Shown here: one piece after another, positions 1 through 8,689 of the stretch
Layout: the number at the start of each line of letters is the position of its first letter
Numbering within the stretch: the first letter of the stretch is position 1
Assembly: GCA_003164335.1 (NCBI GenBank)
Contig: PLTF01000102.1
Span: forward strand, 1-54,938
DNA: 54,938 bases
Origin: Fibrobacterota bacterium
Lineage (GTDB): Bacteria > Fibrobacterota > Chitinivibrionia > Chitinivibrionales > Chitinispirillaceae
Direction: 5' to 3'
The notes under the pieces: model-generated
Told to the model about the DNA's origin: nothing
What the model saw: the letters and a program-made list of their open reading frames with translations, nothing else
The model's database searches: none
Made by a program: the position numbers and the translations under genes

Positions 1-4
1 TCAA

Positions 5-388
5 CTAATTCTGGGACATCTCCTTGAACTCCACAACCACTTTCGGGTACGGTTCGAGCGTGGCGGCAACCCGGCGAGACAGCCCGAATTCCGGCTCGGC
101 AAAGAGGCTGTCGGCCAGCTCTCCGGTCCCGAACCTCACCGGACCCTCCCTGCCCGCCATTTTCAGCGCAACCTCGCGTTCGAGGTCTTCGTAATTTGAA
201 AACACCACCGGGCCGGGATCGTCGCAGTATACCTGCAGGATGCAATACCGGCACTCCATGCCGCACCCCTGGGCCGGTGAGAGGATCTGATAGCCGCAGC
301 AGAGGTATCCCCCTCCTGTTCCGGGACAGGGTTTCCAGAACTCCCCCTTGAAGGGAATGCGTGACGACAGGACAGCAGGCTTCAGCAT
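5..388 (-). CDS. SPL-family radical SAM protein, truncated (127 aa)
   Basis: The N-terminal third of a spore-photoproduct-lyase-like radical SAM enzyme. The cluster motif CGMECRYC (CxxxCxxC, residues about 42-49) sits after a conserved CPGTGGGYLCCGY stretch, which resembles the non-spore SPL family found in Spirochaetes and other anaerobes. These proteins normally run past 300 residues, but this frame ends at a TAG (positions 5-7) directly after EFKEMSQN, where the family continues with a conserved Lys/Asn segment. The frame is therefore either a pseudogene cut by a nonsense mutation or a gene whose remainder cannot be judged because the window ends. The ATG at 388 has only a weak upstream purine tract. 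The substrate cannot be predicted; DNA repair is only one possibility for the family. Confidence 0.6.
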   Translation of the reverse strand: MLKPAVLSSRIPFKGEFWKPCPGTGGGYLCCGYQILSPAQGCGMECRYCILQVYCDDPGPVVFSNYEDLEREVALKMAGREGPVRFGTGELADSLFAEPEFGLSRRVAATLEPYPKVVVEFKEMSQN

Positions 389-561
389 AGGGGAAATATA
401 CCCTCAGATCACGGCTTTCGCCCCGCCATGGTCGCGGTAACGAAGCGCCGATGGGTTCAAATTACGGGGTTCGCCAAATCAGCGCGAATTTATTAGCAGG
501 GATTCGATCAGAAATGGTATTTTTATCTCGTATTGTTTCACTTTCACCGAGAGGGTATTCC

Positions 562-1341
562 ATGTCGCTGAGAAGCTCACTGTATGTCGTCGTTGCTGCC
601 GGTTCTGTTGTGTTCCCGGGATCGCTTTCAGCCTCACCGCAGATCAAGATCGATTCCATGAATTTCAACGTCGGCATCGTTAAAGAGGAGAATTCAGCTC
701 TCGTCAAACACACCTTCATCGTTTCGAATCCCGGCGATTCCACGCTGGTAATCTCCAATGTTCGACCCGGATGCGGATGCACCAGCGCCGGGTATGACTC
801 GATTATTGCTCCGGGTAAGAAGGGACGGATAAATGTTGAGGTGAATACCGAGCATTTTGGCGAAGGCAGTTTTGAGAAGCGAGTGACCGTTGCCTCGAAT
901 GCGGCGAAGGATGCCGCCGTCCTTATCCTGACAATCCTGGGGGTCAAACAGAGCGTCATCGCTGCCTCTCCCGAGAATGTTCATTTCAATGCCGGAGCGA
1001 AGCGGGACACCGGGGTGGTTATCCTTCTCAAAACCGAACGGAAAAACCTTGAAGTAACCGGCGTTACTTTTTCCTTTGACCAGAACGATCCTCTCATGAG
1101 CTGGCGTTCGTCCATTCCCATGCCGTACACCCTGACGCGGATGCCGGATGCGATAAAAGAACAGAGCCATTCCGGAAAAGAGGCGGAGCAGGTTAATCCC
1201 GCCCTGGTAACCTATAAATTGACCGTTCCGTACTCTCCGGCACAGAAGGGCGACCTGTACGGTCAGTTGGTCATCAAGACCAATCTTCCTGATAAGCCGG
1301 AGCTCAAGCTCTCGGGAATGCTCGAATCGGTCAAGCAGTAG
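562..1341 (+). CDS. DUF1573 domain protein, exported (259 aa)
   Basis: Contains a DUF1573 immunoglobulin-like domain, recognisable from NPGDSTLVISNVRPGCGC and the following IIAPGKKGRINVEVNT (roughly residues 60-120). This family is common in Bacteroidetes and Fibrobacter-like bacteria and is usually periplasmic or surface-exposed, with no known enzymatic role. I place the start at ATG 562 rather than at an upstream in-frame ATG at 451: GAGAGGG lies about 7 bases before it, and the resulting N-terminus (MSLRSSLYVVVAAGSV...) is a signal peptide. A second, less conserved beta-rich half follows. The gene lies 39 bases upstream of a radical SAM gene on the same strand and could be cotranscribed with it. 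Confidence 0.8.
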   Translation: MSLRSSLYVVVAAGSVVFPGSLSASPQIKIDSMNFNVGIVKEENSALVKHTFIVSNPGDSTLVISNVRPGCGCTSAGYDSIIAPGKKGRINVEVNTEHFGEGSFEKRVTVASNAAKDAAVLILTILGVKQSVIAASPENVHFNAGAKRDTGVVILLKTERKNLEVTGVTFSFDQNDPLMSWRSSIPMPYTLTRMPDAIKEQSHSGKEAEQVNPALVTYKLTVPYSPAQKGDLYGQLVIKTNLPDKPELKLSGMLESVKQ

Positions 1342-1380
1342 CATGATCGGCGACAGGGGATTTCCCGAACCGGGGCCGCA

Positions 1381-2316
1381 ATGAGTTACCGCTATCTTTT
1401 CGGTCCTGTTCAATCGCGCCGCCTGGGTACCTCGCTCGGCATCGACATGGTAAAGTCGACCATCTGCTCGCTCGACTGTGTCTACTGCGAATGCGGGAAG
1501 ACCTCCATTCGAACCCTGGAACGGAAAGCCTGGGTCGAAGCCGAGGCCATCATCGACGAGTTGACCGACTGCCTTCAGAAACTCCCGGCAATCGATTATG
1601 TCACCTTCGGCGGCCGGGGTGAACCGACGCTCAACAGCGGGCTGGGCCGTATCGTTCGATTCGTCAAGCAGTCCTTTCCACGATATCGTTGCGCGCTTCT
1701 CACCAACGGCACCCTGTTTCATCTTCCCGAGGTGCGCGAGGAAGTCCTTCCCTTCGACCTGGTGCTCCCCAACCTCGATGCGGTTTCCCGGGGAGCGTTT
1801 GCGGCCATCAATCGACCGGACCCGGGCCTTGACAACGAACAAATCATCGAGGGGCTCGCGGCCTTTCGGGAAGCGTATCACGGGCAAATATGGCTCGAAA
1901 TTTTCATAGTTCCGGGAATAAACGACACTGAGGCGGAATTGGCGCTCCTGCGGGAAGCTGCGGCAAAAATCAGGCCCGACCGAATCCAGCTGAATTCGCT
2001 TGATCGTCCCGGCGCCTGCGACTGGGTCAATCCGGCCAGTCCGGAACATCTTGAATCCCTTGCGCACTGGTTTGCGCCGCTGCCGGTAGAAATCATTACC
2101 CGGGCGGCAAAGAGCGCAAGCCCCTGGAACCAGGGTAGCGCCTCTCCTGAAGCAATTCTGTCGCTCCTGGCGCGCCGGCCATCGACCATCGAAGAGATCT
2201 GCGGACTGACCGGCCTGACGGTCAACCGGGCAACCGCGGTCATTGACAAGCTCATTGCAGACCGGTCGGTTGCGGCTCAAACGGTCGGAAATCGCACCTT
2301 TTTCCGGATCGCCTGA
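1381..2316 (+). CDS. Radical SAM protein, COG0731/Tyw1-like (311 aa)
   Basis: Begins with the family signature MSYRYLFGPVQSRRLG followed by SLGIDMVKSTICSLDCVYC, in which the three cysteines of CxxxxxCxxC bind the 4Fe-4S cluster (residues about 30-38). FGGRGEPTLN (about residue 80) is the family's version of the GGEP SAM-binding motif. The last 80 residues resemble a winged-helix domain (RRPSTIEEICGLTGLTVNRA), as seen in many COG0731 proteins. The family is related to wyosine-forming Tyw1, but bacterial members have no established substrate. The start has only a weak GGGG ahead of the ATG. hisS follows 94 bases downstream on the same strand. Confidence 0.85.
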   Translation: MSYRYLFGPVQSRRLGTSLGIDMVKSTICSLDCVYCECGKTSIRTLERKAWVEAEAIIDELTDCLQKLPAIDYVTFGGRGEPTLNSGLGRIVRFVKQSFPRYRCALLTNGTLFHLPEVREEVLPFDLVLPNLDAVSRGAFAAINRPDPGLDNEQIIEGLAAFREAYHGQIWLEIFIVPGINDTEAELALLREAAAKIRPDRIQLNSLDRPGACDWVNPASPEHLESLAHWFAPLPVEIITRAAKSASPWNQGSASPEAILSLLARRPSTIEEICGLTGLTVNRATAVIDKLIADRSVAAQTVGNRTFFRIA

Positions 2317-2410
2317 TAACCCCGGAGTATTTGGGTGCGAGACGCCGTACAGGTCAGGATTTCGTCCCGCAAACCATGTCATCATCCCATTTGCCCACAA
2401 GGAGCTGCGC

Positions 2411-3730
2411 ATGCCGACACCCTCCGGACCAAAAGGCACCCGCGATTTTTACCCCGAGGACAATGCCTTGCAGGAGTTCATCTTCGCCTCGTGGCGGAGA
2501 ACCTGCCATAGATACGGCTTTGAATCCTATGAAGGGCCGATGTTCGAATCGCTGGAGCTCTTTACGCAGAAATCCGGGGCCGAAATAGAGAAGCAGCTCT
2601 ATGCCTTTCAGGATAAGGCGGGCCGGAATATTGCGCTTCGCCCGGAAATGACGCCAACCCTGGCCCGCATGGTGGCAGCGCGGGGAAATAACCTCAAGAT
2701 GCCCCTCCGGTGGTTCTCCATCCCGCGCCTTTTCAGGTACGAGAAGATGCAGAAGGGCCGTCTGCGCGAATTCTTCCAGCTGAATATGGATATCCTCGGC
2801 ATTGCCGAGGTTACAGCGGACGCGGAACTCATCGCAGCATCCATCGACATGATGGGCGACCTTGGGTTTACCGCAGAAGATTTCAGGGTACGCATCTCCA
2901 GCCGCACCCTCCTTGAAGAGCTTTTTCTCGCCGCAGGCCTTCCGGCGGACCGCTGCGAACCGCTCTATGCGCTTCTTGACAAAAAATCAAAGATCCCGGA
3001 AAGCGTATTCGCCGGGGAGTTGGCCGGAATTGTTCCCGGGGAAACGGTCCGTGATGCCGTTACGAAGGTCTTCCGGCTCGAAACACTTGATGAAATAAAG
3101 GCCATGGGGATACGCCTGCCGGCGCTCGACAGCCTGGAGCGGCTGTTCGGTCTGCTTACGCAGTATGGACTCGCCGGGTATGTCACCTTCGATATCGGCA
3201 TCGTCCGGGGGCTCGCCTATTATACCGGAATCGTCTTCGAGATTATTGACAGCAAAAGGAGCCTGCGGGCAATTGCCGGGGGAGGGAGGTACGATAAGCT
3301 GGTTTCCCTGTACGGCGGTCCCGTAACGCCGGCCGTCGGATTCGCCGCCGGGGATGTCGTGCTCGCGGAACTCATGAAGGAGAAGGGGATTGCCCCGCCG
3401 CACCCGGCCCGGAGCGACTTCTTTCTCATTGCGGTTGATAATTCTTTCCAGGAAGCGCTGATCGCCTTCGCCCGTGAACTGCGTCATTGCGGGTTAGCCT
3501 GCGAGTTTTCTCTCAAAAATGTCACTGTCGGCAGGCAACTTGCACTTGCAAATGCCGCCCGATCGCCGTATGCTGTCTTCATCGGCGGTCGCGAGGAGGC
3601 CGCCGGGATGGTAAAACTCAAGATTATGGCAACCGGGGAGGAGAGGCTCATTCCCCGAACCGGGGCGGCTGCTGCCCTTGCGGAAATGATTGAAGGTTCT
3701 CCGCAGCCTGCCGCAGGGCAGGTTACCTAG
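2411..3730 (+). CDS. hisS: Histidyl-tRNA synthetase (439 aa)
   Basis: Class II aminoacyl-tRNA synthetase that charges tRNA-His in the cytoplasm. Visible motifs are the N-terminal GPKGTRDFYP, motif 2 (SIPRLFRYEKMQKGRLREF), the histidine-specific RGLAYYTGIVFE and AIAGGGRYDKL, and a C-terminal anticodon-binding domain (VGRQLALANAA). ATG 2411 is chosen over an upstream in-frame start at 2243 because AAGGAG precedes it by 7 bases and the protein then begins like other HisRS. Motif 3 reads VGFAAGDVVLAEL: the usual arginine of GxGxER is absent. I recall this GDVV variant in some bacterial HisRS lineages, so it probably does not mean loss of function. Length is normal for the family. Confidence 0.95.
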   Translation: MPTPSGPKGTRDFYPEDNALQEFIFASWRRTCHRYGFESYEGPMFESLELFTQKSGAEIEKQLYAFQDKAGRNIALRPEMTPTLARMVAARGNNLKMPLRWFSIPRLFRYEKMQKGRLREFFQLNMDILGIAEVTADAELIAASIDMMGDLGFTAEDFRVRISSRTLLEELFLAAGLPADRCEPLYALLDKKSKIPESVFAGELAGIVPGETVRDAVTKVFRLETLDEIKAMGIRLPALDSLERLFGLLTQYGLAGYVTFDIGIVRGLAYYTGIVFEIIDSKRSLRAIAGGGRYDKLVSLYGGPVTPAVGFAAGDVVLAELMKEKGIAPPHPARSDFFLIAVDNSFQEALIAFARELRHCGLACEFSLKNVTVGRQLALANAARSPYAVFIGGREEAAGMVKLKIMATGEERLIPRTGAAAALAEMIEGSPQPAAGQVT

Positions 3731-3774
3731 GCGGGGCGGCAGGGATCGGAAATGATGGGCCCCCCGGTGCCGGT

Positions 3775-4158
3775 TCAGACCCGGGCATGCCGGAGATAGG
3801 CCTTTGCCGCGCTTGAGGCGTCCCACAGCCCGGACAGCACCTTGCGGATCTCCCGCATTCGTGAATTCATCCTCGCGGCTATGACCGCATCGAGTGCGGT
3901 GATCGCGATCACCTGGCGGCGGAGGCGGTCGTCCTTCTCAAAAGCCGACAGTTCCGGCGGCGTCGCAATTTTTTTCAGTGTTTCCTTTTTGGCCGACAAC
4001 TCTAGCATGAGTATTTCCCGTCGCTCCAGTCCGCTCCCGATTGCCGGTGCCGATTTCGTATCCAGCAGTCTCCGCGTCACGGAAAGAATCGCATCCACGC
4101 ATGCATGAATCTCGTCAATGAGGCGGTTTGTCGCATCTCCCGAAGTGCCGGAACTCAT
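3775..4158 (-). CDS. Small helical flagellar chaperone candidate, FliT/FlgN-like (127 aa)
   Basis: A small, almost entirely helical protein encoded directly after fliS. Its ATG (4158-4156) overlaps the fliS stop as ATGA, a typical translational-coupling arrangement, with GGGGGTGG as a plausible ribosome-binding site; a GTG at 4167 is an alternative. Sequence features are limited: charged amphipathic helices, LLDTKSAPAIGSGLERRE in the middle, and a basic C-terminus. FliT and FlgN export chaperones have this size, composition and genomic position, but I see no diagnostic motif, so the function is inferred from context. It is the last gene of fliD-fliS-this gene and converges on hisS, with 44 bases between the stops. 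Confidence 0.6.
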   Translation of the reverse strand: MSSGTSGDATNRLIDEIHACVDAILSVTRRLLDTKSAPAIGSGLERREILMLELSAKKETLKKIATPPELSAFEKDDRLRRQVIAITALDAVIAARMNSRMREIRKVLSGLWDASSAAKAYLRHARV

Positions 4159-4580
4159 CGCTGCCACCCCCCGTTGCCGACTTCGCCGAGAGCCTTGCCG
4201 GATGCTTCGAGCCGCACCTTCCGGATTGCCTCCTCCCAGGCTCCCCGCAGCTTGACGAGATAACCCAGAACCTCTTCCACCTTGCTCCTATCTCCCTTGA
4301 TCCCGGCCTGAACAAGCGTCCTGAGCATGTAGTTATACAAGCGGTAAAGATTGTGCGCTATCTCCCCGACGTCGAGTCGCAAAGCCGAAAGAAGCTGGGT
4401 GATGGCGTCCTGCACCTTGAACAGGTGCTTGGTGCGCTCGGCGATAAGGCGGTAATCGCCGAATTTATCCATCGCCAGCCTGCAATGTTTGATTGCGACG
4501 TCGTAGGCGATCAAAATGAGCTTTCCCTGGTCGGCAGTTTCGACATTCGCGCTCCGGTAAAGCTGGTATCCCTGTTGCAT
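4155..4580 (-). CDS. fliS: Flagellin export chaperone FliS (141 aa)
   Basis: FliS binds the C-terminal helix of flagellin in the cytoplasm and prevents premature polymerisation before export. The protein has the family's typical N-terminal YQLYRSANVETADQGKLILIAYDVAIKHC, in which the tyrosine-rich start and the KLILIAYD helix match FliS, and a length close to the usual 125-140 residues. It lies 34 bases downstream of fliD on the same strand, the classical fliD-fliS arrangement, and overlaps the next small gene by four bases (ATGA). The upstream ribosome-binding site is weak, which suggests coupling to fliD translation or dependence on the shared transcript. Confidence 0.92.
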   Translation of the reverse strand: MQQGYQLYRSANVETADQGKLILIAYDVAIKHCRLAMDKFGDYRLIAERTKHLFKVQDAITQLLSALRLDVGEIAHNLYRLYNYMLRTLVQAGIKGDRSKVEEVLGYLVKLRGAWEEAIRKVRLEASGKALGEVGNGGWQR

Positions 4581-4614
4581 GGTTGCGGTTCCGTTCTAAG
4601 AGTTAAGAGATCGA

Positions 4615-6612
4615 TTAATCGCTGCCGAAGCTGGCGGTCAGACTCGAACTCGCCGATTTGAGCTTGTTAACGGCTGCCTCCATGTCGGAAAATTCCTGCG
4701 TCAACTGGGTGCGGTACTGATTGCACTGATTGGTCAGCGTCGTGATCTGATCGTCCGCATTATTGATCTCGGTCTGAATCGTACTGGTCTGGTTCTGAAT
4801 GAGCCCGGTGTTCGCATCGGTCATATTCGCTATGGTATTGGTCAGGTCTGCGGCGAGGCCGTTTGAAAAGTTAAAGGTGGTCGGGTTTGTCGAATCGTCG
4901 CTGATCGACCCGGAGGGAGCGTTTATGGAAAGGCCTGAAGCTGGTCCGCTGGAGAAAGTGACGATATCGCCTGTGGTCGTACCCGTATACCACTGATTGG
5001 TTCCGGCCTGTGAGATCTGTACCTGCCCGGAACTATTCACCTGCAGAAGATAGTTACCCGATTGCGTGGAACTCGTGCTCTGCCCGAACGTGACCTTCGA
5101 ACTATTTGAGTTTGAAACCTGCGTAAAGAGGTTTTCAACCGCCGTGGGATTTTTCTCCATCGCCGTCTCAAAGGTACTTTCATCAAGGGACAGTTTCCCG
5201 GTGTCGGCATCGGTCTTGACACCGATTTCCGCGAGACTGGTCAGGCTGCTGCTCAGAGAGCCGCCCTCGCTCTCGAAAAGCGAATGGATCGTGGAAACAA
5301 TGCCCGTGGCAGTCATGTCGGCGGGCAGCGGACCGGCCTGGGTTGAGCTCGTACTGCCCGAAGTGGTTGAACTGCTCGTCGTGGCCACCTGGGTTGCGGA
5401 ATTGACATAACTAAGAAGCGAGTTGTAGGCGGTCAGCACCGCCTCGATATTCTGCTCGATAGTGCTGGTATCGAGGGTAAGGCCAACCGTCACCGACTGG
5501 GTGCACGTGGCTTTCAGGCTGATGGTGGTACCGGTCTGGAATCCGCTTACCGAGTTGGTGTCCGAATTCATGTCCATGCCGTCTATGCTGTAATAAGAGT
5601 TTGTCCCGGCGGTAAGCACCCCCTTACCGTTCTCCCCGCCCTGGGTCACGGTCATCGTATGGTCGGTGCCGCCAATGGAAAGGGTGCCCAATGCCATGTC
5701 GGATGCGCCGGTTACGTTATCGGTCAGCACCAGGTCTCCGTCGGCATTGGTGGTCGCCGTCGCAGTTCCGTTATAGGCGGCCGTAACCTTCGAAAGAAAA
5801 TCGGAGAGTGTTTCCCCGTCATCTTTGGTAAAGGTCATGGATACGGCATTGCCGTCGTGGTCGGTCCCGGTTATCTGGACAGCACCATTGGTGGCCAGGT
5901 TGTTCCAGGCGTCGGTAATGTCATCGGACGATTGCACCACCTGGCTGACATTGCCATTGTCCCCATTCGCATCGGTGATTACTCCCAGATCCTGCAGGGT
6001 GCTGCCGCTGACGTCCTTGTAGGCGATTCCGTCACTGCCGGCATTATCGCTGGACAGCACCAGGCGATAGTCGGAAGACGATACCTGCACCACCGAGGCG
6101 GTGACATCCAGCGGGCTTCCGTCGGATTTGGTTGCGGAGTTGATATTGTCGGCCAGATCCTTGATGGTATCTGTGGAAGAGACAGTAACATTTACACCGT
6201 CCACGCTGATTTTGCCGACATTGATTCCTTGGCTGGAAAGCGACGAAGTCTCGCTGGAAATTTTACCACTCGAGCTCATCATGGTCTCGCTCGATGCCAG
6301 ATGATAGACACCAACGGTATATTGCCCGGCGGTACTGCCGTTTCCTCCGGCAATGGTAACGGCGTCGGCATTGGAAGAGGTCGACGAGAAAACATCGAAG
6401 GAACCTTCCGAAGATACAGCCGAGGCGGCGGAACTTATGCTCTGCAGGTCCGACTTGATCTGGCCATAGGCACTTACCTCGTTCTGATAAGCCGAAACCT
6501 GGTTCTGAACGGTCGTGACCTGCTCTTCCTGTACATCAACGAGCTCATTGATGATGGTACTATCATCGAGACCCGACGGCATGGTTAAATCGATTCCACT
6601 GGCTGCAGCCAT
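4615..6612 (-). CDS. fliD: Flagellar hook-associated protein 2, filament cap FliD (665 aa)
   Basis: FliD caps the growing filament and assists flagellin folding outside the cell. The N-terminal FliD_N domain is clear (SGIDLTMPSGLDDSTIINEL, then a coiled coil to about residue 75). A long Ser/Thr/Gly-rich middle corresponds to the exposed D2-D3 domains, and the C-terminal FliD_C region (TSLAEIGVKTDADTGKLSLD onward) ends in a coiled coil with NQCNQYRTQLTQEFSDMEAAV. Both termini fit the conserved D0/D1 helices. At 665 residues it is longer than the enterobacterial protein (about 470) because of the larger variable middle. GAGAGGTGAGGA precedes the ATG. A sigma-28-like promoter lies about 40-65 bases upstream. 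Confidence 0.93.
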   Translation of the reverse strand: MAAASGIDLTMPSGLDDSTIINELVDVQEEQVTTVQNQVSAYQNEVSAYGQIKSDLQSISSAASAVSSEGSFDVFSSTSSNADAVTIAGGNGSTAGQYTVGVYHLASSETMMSSSGKISSETSSLSSQGINVGKISVDGVNVTVSSTDTIKDLADNINSATKSDGSPLDVTASVVQVSSSDYRLVLSSDNAGSDGIAYKDVSGSTLQDLGVITDANGDNGNVSQVVQSSDDITDAWNNLATNGAVQITGTDHDGNAVSMTFTKDDGETLSDFLSKVTAAYNGTATATTNADGDLVLTDNVTGASDMALGTLSIGGTDHTMTVTQGGENGKGVLTAGTNSYYSIDGMDMNSDTNSVSGFQTGTTISLKATCTQSVTVGLTLDTSTIEQNIEAVLTAYNSLLSYVNSATQVATTSSSTTSGSTSSTQAGPLPADMTATGIVSTIHSLFESEGGSLSSSLTSLAEIGVKTDADTGKLSLDESTFETAMEKNPTAVENLFTQVSNSNSSKVTFGQSTSSTQSGNYLLQVNSSGQVQISQAGTNQWYTGTTTGDIVTFSSGPASGLSINAPSGSISDDSTNPTTFNFSNGLAADLTNTIANMTDANTGLIQNQTSTIQTEINNADDQITTLTNQCNQYRTQLTQEFSDMEAAVNKLKSASSSLTASFGSD

Positions 6613-6651
6613 TCCTCACCTCTCGATAAAGTCGCAGAACCTTTTATTATA

Positions 6652-6679
6652 TTATCGGTTGAAGGTTGGCGGAACTTGA
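6652..6679 (-). promoter_or_regulatory. Sigma-28 (FliA)-like promoter for fliD operon
   Basis: On the minus strand, ACCGATAA (plus 6652-6659) matches the -10 consensus GCCGATAA at seven of eight positions. TCAA (plus 6676-6679), with a 16-base spacer, is a three-of-four match to the -35 TAAA. It ends about 40 bases upstream of the fliD ATG. Confidence 0.55.
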
Positions 6680-6755
6680 TCCTTAAGGTGTCCTCAGGTG
6701 GTGATGCCGCCGATCTCTTGCCGGTCGAAGAGGGGATTACCTATCTTTTCTCCAT

Positions 6756-7643
6756 ATGAGCGATCGGAGTTTCGGCTATGCTGTCCTGCTTTTCCTGGCA
6801 ATCTTCCTGCTCTTCCCGCTGTACTATATCGTGCATCCGCTTTTTTGCCCGGGCCACCGGATCACCGTGGTCTTCATGACCGCAAATACTCTTAATTTTC
6901 TCAAAATTCAAGACCCGGTTCGGGTCAGGGGCATGGTGGTCGGGCAGGTGAAGAGCATTTCTCTGAGTAACGGTACCACCCTGGTTACCATTGAGGTCAG
7001 GCCGAAAATAGCGTTTCACCGTGGCTGCGGAGCGACAGCGGTTCCGGTCGGCTTCATGGGAGACCGGTGCCTTGATATAGACCCAGGGGATCCGCGGGCT
7101 CCATTAGCCGACCCGATTGAACCGATAATGGGGCAATTCCTGCCCGGGCCTGCCGAGGCGATTGGAAATACAGGAAAGATCAAACAGAAGATAGCGTCTC
7201 TTTGTGCGTATGTAAATGGTTTGCGGGTTGGCGGGCCTGCGGAAAGGTCCCTGCCGGTGCGTTTCAGGCAAACCGCCGACGCGCTCGACAGTATATCGGC
7301 GTCGCTGACGGTTCTGCTGCGGCGCGCAGATACTTCCCTCGGCAATAAGCTGGATTCTCTCTCCGGGTTCATGAAAAAAACCGATCGATTTTCAGGAACT
7401 GCCGCAGCAGCAGTGCCGGATGCGGAAGCGCAGTATGAACGGCTGTCGGGACATTCTGCAGCAATGCTGAAAACAACCGATTCACTATTGGACCTTATGA
7501 ACCGTACTATTACCCGGCTATCGCAATCCGATTCGAGCCGGACGATTGAGAAACTTCGCAGCCTCGACCTGGAACTCGGGTCGCTGGTAACGTTATTCAA
7601 TGCTGTGCAGCAGGATGGCTTTAAGGCTAGAATCAGGCTCTGA
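6756..7643 (+). CDS. MCE (MlaD-like) domain protein, membrane-anchored (295 aa)
   Basis: One N-terminal transmembrane helix (YAVLLFLAIFLLFPLYYIV, residues 8-26) precedes a single MCE domain (about residues 35-110, with LKIQDPVRVRGMVVGQVKSI and the GxMGDRCLDID strand). This is the architecture of MlaD-like proteins that carry lipids between the inner and outer membranes. The C-terminal half is helical with heptad-like leucines (DSISASLTVLLRRADTSL), as in MCE proteins that form needles or shafts. No permease or ATPase gene is adjacent; the next gene, 29 bases downstream, is a predicted outer-membrane protein, a suggestive partner. The start lacks a close Shine-Dalgarno; AGAGGGG lies about 20 bases upstream. 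Confidence 0.82.
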   Translation: MSDRSFGYAVLLFLAIFLLFPLYYIVHPLFCPGHRITVVFMTANTLNFLKIQDPVRVRGMVVGQVKSISLSNGTTLVTIEVRPKIAFHRGCGATAVPVGFMGDRCLDIDPGDPRAPLADPIEPIMGQFLPGPAEAIGNTGKIKQKIASLCAYVNGLRVGGPAERSLPVRFRQTADALDSISASLTVLLRRADTSLGNKLDSLSGFMKKTDRFSGTAAAAVPDAEAQYERLSGHSAAMLKTTDSLLDLMNRTITRLSQSDSSRTIEKLRSLDLELGSLVTLFNAVQQDGFKARIRL

Positions 7644-7672
7644 TCCCGGGGCGGAAAGTCGACAACCACGGA

Positions 7673-8662
7673 ATGCTTTACTTAAAGAAATTCGCGACCA
7701 TTGCCGTTATTATTAGCGGCGTGATCGCCAACGCCTTCGCATCATGGAATTCATCGCAATTTCTTCCGCAACTAGATAGCCTGAACTTTTTTTACGAGCG
7801 ATCCATCTATCTTGAGAACCTCATCACGCCCGGAGCGTGGTGGAGTAACCCTGTCCGTATCGCTCCCATCGACAGGACCACCATCTTTACCTCAACGGTA
7901 AGCCCCCTCGGCGGAGCCTACAGCATGTCAACGGTTCGCGGCATTTTTCCGATTGATTCTTCTTTGAAAGCAGGCATCGGCGTGACCGGGACCGGCGGAA
8001 GTGCTGGTTCATCGGCAAGCGGCACCAACACCGGAGCCCAGATATCCAGCATATTCAGCTTCAGCCGGCCGAGTTTTGAAGCGGTCGTGAGCTACTCAAA
8101 TTTACCGATAGGAACCATCGGCGGTATATTGCTTGGCGGAAGCGAAAACATGCAGGGCCAGAACGATGCCGTCAGTTCGATATATTACTTCTGGGGCTAC
8201 AGCCTGGGCTGGCTCTCCCCTGCGTTCTTGAAGACCGTCCAGCTTTCTCTCTCCACCCTCACCGTCAGCCATTCCTGGTGGACCACCGTCTGGAATTACG
8301 ATGCGAAGGCAGGACTGCTTGTCAATGTTCATGACAGCCTGGTGCTGGGATCGCTCGAATACGGGTTTCCCCTCCAATCGGGATTTCCCTCCTATGACGT
8401 TGTGAAAGGCGATGCATCCATACGGATTAAAAGCATTGTCGGCATTCTCCTGGGGTTCAGCATCGATACCCGGAACCAGACCGCAAATGGCGGAACCTAT
8501 AACGGATCCACCTATCATGCCGGAGTCGAATTGCGGCGTTCAAACGTCTATCCGTTCTACGGCGGGTATGAGATCGGCGTCAGCCCATGGGGAGGCCGCT
8601 CACAGATCTCGATAATGAACCAGATCTGGGTCGGCTATGGTTTTCCAAAGAGCAGGAGCTGA
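7673..8662 (+). CDS. Predicted exported beta-barrel protein, unknown function (329 aa)
   Basis: Not recognised as a named family. A signal peptide is visible (MLYLKKFATIAVIISGVIANAFA, cleavage near residue 23). The rest is rich in Ser, Gly, Tyr and Trp with alternating hydrophobic residues and repeated short strands (SIYYFWGYSLGWLSP, LVLGSLEYGFPLQSG, HAGVELRRSNVYPFYGGYEIG), which together suggest an outer-membrane beta-barrel. It ends without a clear C-terminal Phe. It follows the MCE gene after 29 bases and probably shares its transcript, so a role in envelope lipid or surface biology is a guess from context only. It is the last gene before the putative origin. Confidence 0.6.
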   Translation: MLYLKKFATIAVIISGVIANAFASWNSSQFLPQLDSLNFFYERSIYLENLITPGAWWSNPVRIAPIDRTTIFTSTVSPLGGAYSMSTVRGIFPIDSSLKAGIGVTGTGGSAGSSASGTNTGAQISSIFSFSRPSFEAVVSYSNLPIGTIGGILLGGSENMQGQNDAVSSIYYFWGYSLGWLSPAFLKTVQLSLSTLTVSHSWWTTVWNYDAKAGLLVNVHDSLVLGSLEYGFPLQSGFPSYDVVKGDASIRIKSIVGILLGFSIDTRNQTANGGTYNGSTYHAGVELRRSNVYPFYGGYEIGVSPWGGRSQISIMNQIWVGYGFPKSRS

Positions 8663-8689
8663 GCAAATGGCGATTGGCCCGGGAGGAGC

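Noticed and set aside
694-2439. Long minus-strand open frame of 581 codons across the DUF1573 and radical SAM genes
   Set aside because: It is antisense to two well-supported genes, has no recognisable domain, and its composition is typical of a shadow frame in GC-rich DNA.
5659-6588. Plus-strand frame of 309 codons inside fliD
   Set aside because: Antisense to the clear FliD N-terminal and middle regions; Gly/Ile/Val repeats mirror the Ser/Thr-rich fliD sequence.
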